Assembly (NCBI GenBank): GCA_021818585.1 | Contig: JAKATU010000020.1 | Span: 1 to 46,758 of the forward strand | Reading direction: 5' to 3' | DNA from: Acidobacteriota bacterium | Lineage (GTDB): Bacteria > Acidobacteriota > Terriglobia > Terriglobales > Acidobacteriaceae | Length of the DNA: 46,758 nucleotides | In this document: one piece after another, positions 43,566 through 46,758 of the stretch | How the letters are laid out: the number at the start of each line of letters is the position of its first letter | Numbering within the stretch: position 1 is the first letter of the stretch | Translations under genes and position numbers: made by a program | Notes under the pieces: generated by a model | Seen by the model: only the letters and a program-made list of their open reading frames with translations | Databases searched by the model: none | Told to the model about the DNA's origin: nothing

Positions 43566-44819
43566 ATGAGAGCAGTTATGGAAATGGGTAAGACCTGTCT
43601 CGAATGGAAGGGTGGCCGGATGGGCGCCAGTATAGCGCGGCTGCTTGTGGTTGCAGGTTTATGCCTTGCGCCGGTGTTGGCAGCGGGGCAGTCGACAGCG
43701 GTAACTACGACGCAGAAGACGGCGGGCGTGCCGGTGGCGGCACAGACGACTCCGGCGACGACGAAGGGCAAGGCGAGACCGCCGAAGAGCAAAAAGAATG
43801 CCAAGAAGAAGGCGGAAAAGACGCAGGCTGCGGTGCAGCCTTTGCCGAATCCGGAGCTGCCGCCCGAGGGGGTGAAGCCGGGGCCGAATGGCGTGATGCC
43901 GGGGGTGCGTCCGGGGAGCATTCGCGATGTGAATGCGGTGGGCCAGCGGGACATTGGCGGGCGTGGAGCTGGCGACTGGTACAGCGACCGGCAGCAGGTG
44001 GCGATGGGGCAGGCGTATGCCCAGGAGATTGATAAGAGCACGCACTTCATTACTGATCCTGTGGTGGATGAGTACGTAAACCGGATTGGGCAGAACCTGG
44101 TGAAGAACTCGGACGCGAAGGTGCCGTTCAGTTTTAAGGTGATTGATTCGAACCAAATCAACGCGTTTTCCTTACCGGGAGGGTTTGTCTACGTTAATTC
44201 CGGGCTGATTTTGGCGGCTGATGACGAGGCGGAACTGGCTGCGGTGATGTCGCACGAAATTGCGCACGTGGCCGCGCACCATGCGGCGCGTCAGCTGACC
44301 AAAATGCATTATGCGCAGCTAGGAAGCATTCCGCTGATTTTTCTGGGTGGATGGGCTGGATACGGAATTTACGAAGCCTCGAACCTCGCGATTCCGATTG
44401 CATTTTTGAAGTTCTCCCGAGAATACGAGGCTCAGGCGGATTATCTGGGCATTCAGTACCTGTACAAGACGGGCTATGATCCGACGGCGATGATTTCGTT
44501 TTTTGAGAAGATCGAGGCGCTGGAGAAGCAGAAGCCGAATATTATGGCGCGTGTGTTTTCTACGCATCCGATGACTCCGGATCGCGTTGAGGCTGCGGAG
44601 AAAGAGATTGCGACGATTTTGCCGCCGCGGCGGGAGTACATCGAGAACACGTCGGAGTTCGAGCGGGTGAAGGCGCGGCTTGCACGGATTGAAAACCGCC
44701 GGAAGCTGAATGCGCCGGCAGGGAAGAGCAAGCCTTCGCTGCGTACCGCGAGCACGGGCGTGGATAACGCTCCGCCGACACTGCATCGGCCGCAGACGGG
44801 TGGCAGCGAGAATTTTTAA
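43566..44819 (+). CDS. Secreted M48-family zinc metalloprotease
   Basis: About 417 residues. A signal peptide (hydrophobic RLLVVAGLCLAPVLAAGQ at about 25-42) precedes a low-complexity Lys/Ala/Pro linker (about 45-105). The protease domain then has DPVVDEYVNRIGQNLV, SFKVIDSNQINAFSLPGG, the zinc motif MSHEIAHVAAHHA (HEIAH at about 228-232) and the third ligand Glu in REYEAQADYLG (about 284). It resembles BepA/LoiP-type M48 enzymes that survey outer-membrane protein assembly in the periplasm. The TPR tail of BepA is absent; the C-terminus is a helical linker. The start at 43566 is preferred because GGGGAG lies seven bases upstream. ATGs at 43533 and 43620 are alternatives. Confidence 0.9.
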   Translation: MRAVMEMGKTCLEWKGGRMGASIARLLVVAGLCLAPVLAAGQSTAVTTTQKTAGVPVAAQTTPATTKGKARPPKSKKNAKKKAEKTQAAVQPLPNPELPPEGVKPGPNGVMPGVRPGSIRDVNAVGQRDIGGRGAGDWYSDRQQVAMGQAYAQEIDKSTHFITDPVVDEYVNRIGQNLVKNSDAKVPFSFKVIDSNQINAFSLPGGFVYVNSGLILAADDEAELAAVMSHEIAHVAAHHAARQLTKMHYAQLGSIPLIFLGGWAGYGIYEASNLAIPIAFLKFSREYEAQADYLGIQYLYKTGYDPTAMISFFEKIEALEKQKPNIMARVFSTHPMTPDRVEAAEKEIATILPPRREYIENTSEFERVKARLARIENRRKLNAPAGKSKPSLRTASTGVDNAPPTLHRPQTGGSENF

Positions 44820-44889
44820 GGTGGCGCGGGTAGGATTATCGGCGGGGAAAATCGGCTGTGGTTTGCCTGTTATTGTGAGCGACTCGCTA

Positions 44890-46052
44890 GTGTAGTGCGT
44901 CGCAAATGATAACGATTATTATTGGCATGCGTCCAAACTATAGAGGACGACATAGTATGCGCATCGCTTCCGCAGTGGACCTGAGTCCGGAACAGAGACA
45001 AGCCTTGGAGAGGATGGCGCGAGGGCGTTCGCTGGCTGCCCGGGTGGTGGAGCGGGCACGGGTCGTGCTGCTGGCCTCCGACGGGCTGGAAAACAAAGAG
45101 ATTGCGCGGCGGATGAAGATGACGCCGGAGAAGGCGGCACGTTGGCGGAACCGCTTCCTCGCGGGCGGCATTGCGGCTTTGGAAAAGGACGCACCGCGGT
45201 CAGGCCGCACGCCCACCATCACCGAACGGAGGGTGAAGCGAGTGGTGGAGATGACGCTACACAGCAAGCCGGCGAACGCCACTCACTGGTCGACGCGCAC
45301 CATGGCGCGCGCGGCGGGTATCAGCGAGGCCAGCGTGCGCCGCATCTGGCGCGCTCACGGGCTGAAGCCGCATCAGGTGCGAACCTTCAAGCTCAGTCGC
45401 GATCCCCGTTTTCAGGAAAAGCTGGAGGATATCGTCGGCCTGTATCTGAATCCACCCGAGCACGCGATCGTTTTGTGTGCCGATGAGAAGAGTCAGATTC
45501 AGGCGCTGGATCGCACCCAGCCCGGCCTGCCGATGAAGAAAGGCTGCTGCGGTACCATGACCCACGACTACAAGCGCAACGGAACGGCTACGCTGTTTGC
45601 CGCCCTCGACGCTCTGGAGGGTCAGATCATCTCCATGTGCGACGATCGGCACCGTCATCAGGAATGGCTGAAGTTCCTCCGCGCCATCGATGACGTTGTT
45701 CCCGAGGGCAAGCAGATTCACATGATCGTGGACAATTACTCGACCCATAAGCACGCCAGGGTTGAGCGCTGGCTTCAACGGCATCCCCGCTTTCACATGC
45801 ACTTCACACCCACAGGCTGCTCATGGCTGAACATGGTGGAGCGCTTCTTCCGCGATCTGACCGAAAATCGTCTACGACGGGGAGTCTTTCGCAGTGTCGA
45901 AGATCTGATCACCGCGATCTTCGATTACATCGACCATCACAACGACAATCCCAAGCCCTTCATCTGGACCGCCAAGGCCGCTGACATCCTGGAGAAAGTC
46001 AAGCGCGCTCGCACCGCTCGGAATAATCGGCCATCTGAATGACGCACTACAC
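44890..46052 (+). mobile_element. IS630-family insertion sequence, apparently complete
   Basis: The element is bounded by perfect 12-bp terminal inverted repeats (GTGTAGTGCGTC at 44890-44901 and GACGCACTACAC at 46041-46052) and flanked by TA at 44888-44889 and 46053-46054, the target duplication expected of IS630. The identity extends outward as GCTAG/CTAGC. The total is 1163 bp with one intact transposase gene. It sits directly against the left end of an IS200-type element. Confidence 0.9.
44957..46042 (+). CDS. IS630-family transposase
   Basis: 361 residues from the ATG at 44957 (a longer frame begins upstream at 44906). The N-terminal half has helix-turn-helix DNA-binding segments (NKEIARRMKMTPEKAARWRN; MARAAGISEASVRRIWRAHG). 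The DDE domain has all three acidic residues: CADEKSQIQ (first Asp), IVDNYSTHKH (second Asp) and NMVERFFRDLTENRLRRGVF (Glu). No frameshift or stop interrupts it, so the element may be active. It cuts and pastes the IS into TA targets. Confidence 0.95.
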   Translation: MRIASAVDLSPEQRQALERMARGRSLAARVVERARVVLLASDGLENKEIARRMKMTPEKAARWRNRFLAGGIAALEKDAPRSGRTPTITERRVKRVVEMTLHSKPANATHWSTRTMARAAGISEASVRRIWRAHGLKPHQVRTFKLSRDPRFQEKLEDIVGLYLNPPEHAIVLCADEKSQIQALDRTQPGLPMKKGCCGTMTHDYKRNGTATLFAALDALEGQIISMCDDRHRHQEWLKFLRAIDDVVPEGKQIHMIVDNYSTHKHARVERWLQRHPRFHMHFTPTGCSWLNMVERFFRDLTENRLRRGVFRSVEDLITAIFDYIDHHNDNPKPFIWTAKAADILEKVKRARTARNNRPSE

Positions 46053-46054
46053 TA

Positions 46055-46620
46055 GCAGCGGGAGTCCCCCGGCTCTGCCGGGGAGGCGGCAGAAGTTTGA
46101 CAGTTACGGGAGTCCATCCAGAAACTCCGGGTCGTGAGCCGCCAAGCACGCGAAAGGGAGAATCGGGATGGATGAAGATGCAAGCTTAAGCCACGAGAAG
46201 TGGGAGTGCAAATATCACGTGGTGTTTATGCCGAAGTTTCGGCGCAAGGTGCTGTACGGAACCCTGCGCAGACATCTGGGCCAAGTGCTGCGCAAACTGG
46301 CCGAGCAGAAGGAAATCCGGATTGAGGAAGGGCACCTGATGCCGGACCATGTGCACATGATGATCCCGATTCCGCCGAAGTACGCAGTGTGCAAGTGATC
46401 GGTTTGATCAAGGGTAAGAGCGCGATCCATGTGGAGCGGGTCTATGGAGAGCGGAAGCGGAACTTCGCGGGCCAGCACTTTTGGGCGCGAGGATATTTCG
46501 TGTCCACGGTAGGGCGAGATGAAGGATGGATATGGGAATACATCCGGAACCGGGAGCGGGAAGACGAGGGCCTGGACGAGATGAATTTGTATCGGTGACT
46601 GCCACCATCAGGTGGCGCAA
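46055..46620 (+). mobile_element. IS200/IS605-family element, tnpA only, inactivated
   Basis: The element-like segment starts right after the IS630 and carries a hairpin near its left side (CCCCGGC 46067-46073 with GCCGGGG 46077-46083). A second hairpin lies after the gene (GCCACC 46601-46606 with GGTGGC 46611-46616), as expected for the subterminal palindromes of IS200-type elements. Exact ends are uncertain. Confidence 0.65.
46168..46598 (+). pseudogene. IS200-type HUH/Y1 transposase tnpA, frameshifted
   Basis: The first frame (46168-46398) has the Y1 transposase start with KYHVVFMPKFRRKVLYG and the HUH motif LMPDHVHMMI, ending at TGA 46396-46398 after KYAVCK. The second frame resumes QVIGLIKGKSAIHVERVYGE, then FAGQHFWARGYFVSTVG and the region of the catalytic Tyr (WEYIRNRE). 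One missing base near 46389-46395 accounts for the shift (an intact version would read about TGCCAAGTG). The HUH site and the Tyr end up on separate polypeptides, so the gene should be dead. AGGGAG precedes the ATG. Confidence 0.88.
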
Positions 46621-46646
46621 TTAACCGGGGCCGTGTAAGAGCCTGT

Positions 46647-46757
46647 TTACGATCTTCTGAGTAGCAGGACGAGGAAGGCGAGGTGGACGAACTGCAAGCT
46701 GGTATTGAGCTTCCGTTCGCAGTTCTTCCACAGCCGGCGGCACTTTTCCAGCCACGC
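46647..46757 (-). CDS. IS5-family-like transposase, C-terminal fragment (runs off window)
   Basis: The minus strand entering from the right edge reads AWLEKCRRLWKNCERKLNTS, then LQFVHLAFLVLLLRRS and TAA at 46647-46649. This matches the conserved C-terminus of IS5-type transposases (the region after the catalytic Glu: 'AWL-x-x-x-RRL-x-K-x-x-E-x-x'). Only 36 residues are visible. GAGCCTGTTTAC just outside the stop (46639-46650) probably belongs to the terminal inverted repeat. Confidence 0.75.
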   Translation of the reverse strand, partial: AWLEKCRRLWKNCERKLNTSLQFVHLAFLVLLLRRS

Positions 46758-46758
46758 G

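Overview
The window looks like a chromosomal accessory region of an Acidobacteriota bacterium, most likely class Terriglobia (Acidobacteriaceae-like). This is inferred from the very large TonB-dependent receptor with an N-terminal carboxypeptidase-regulatory-like domain, the dense set of secreted glycoside hydrolases with Tat or Sec signals, the giant propeller-type hybrid kinase, and the style of the intergenic repeats. No rRNA, tRNA or CRISPR array was seen.

Layout. (1) 1-961: insertion-sequence debris, namely the start of an IS3-like orfA on the minus strand and a 5'-truncated IS4-family transposase broken by an amber codon. (2) 1233-6101: metal resistance, with a P1B-type ATPase carrying a TPCP motif (+) convergent with a copA-copB pair (-). 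(3) 6249-13157: a minus-strand signalling operon made of a giant hybrid sensor kinase, a CheY-like receiver and a GAF-SpoIIE phosphatase. (4) 13408-33150: a carbohydrate region. It holds a GH36 alpha-galactosidase, a frameshifted hydroxypyruvate-isomerase-like gene, a divergent plus-strand operon (large TonB-dependent receptor, TPR protein, Tat-exported alkaline-phosphatase-fold protein, unrecognised 403-aa protein), then minus-strand GH35 and GH2 beta-galactosidases, a BON/glycine-zipper protein, GH18-like and GH5-like proteins and an SGNH esterase. (5) 33421-37728: glucose-6-phosphate dehydrogenase, then a cobalamin riboswitch in front of a BtuB-like receptor. (6) 37729-39791: repeat-rich intergenic DNA around an SRPBCC gene and a broken orphan ParD antitoxin. 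(7) 39792-44819: an S10 serine carboxypeptidase, an SGNH-like protein with a small unknown partner, and an M48 metalloprotease. (8) 44886-46758: nested insertion sequences (an apparently intact IS630 element, a frameshifted IS200/IS605 element and the 3' end of an IS5-like transposase).

How the genes may work together. The glycosidases, esterase and large receptor suggest capture and breakdown of a galactose-containing plant or microbial polysaccharide. A CcpA/LacI-type operator-like sequence occurs both before the large receptor (16755-16768) and before the GH2 gene (28543-28556), which hints at one shared LacI-family regulator encoded elsewhere. The least explained element is the TPR / phosphatase-fold / unknown trio. 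It is translationally coupled behind the receptor and separated from it by a strong hairpin that touches the TPR gene's ribosome-binding site.
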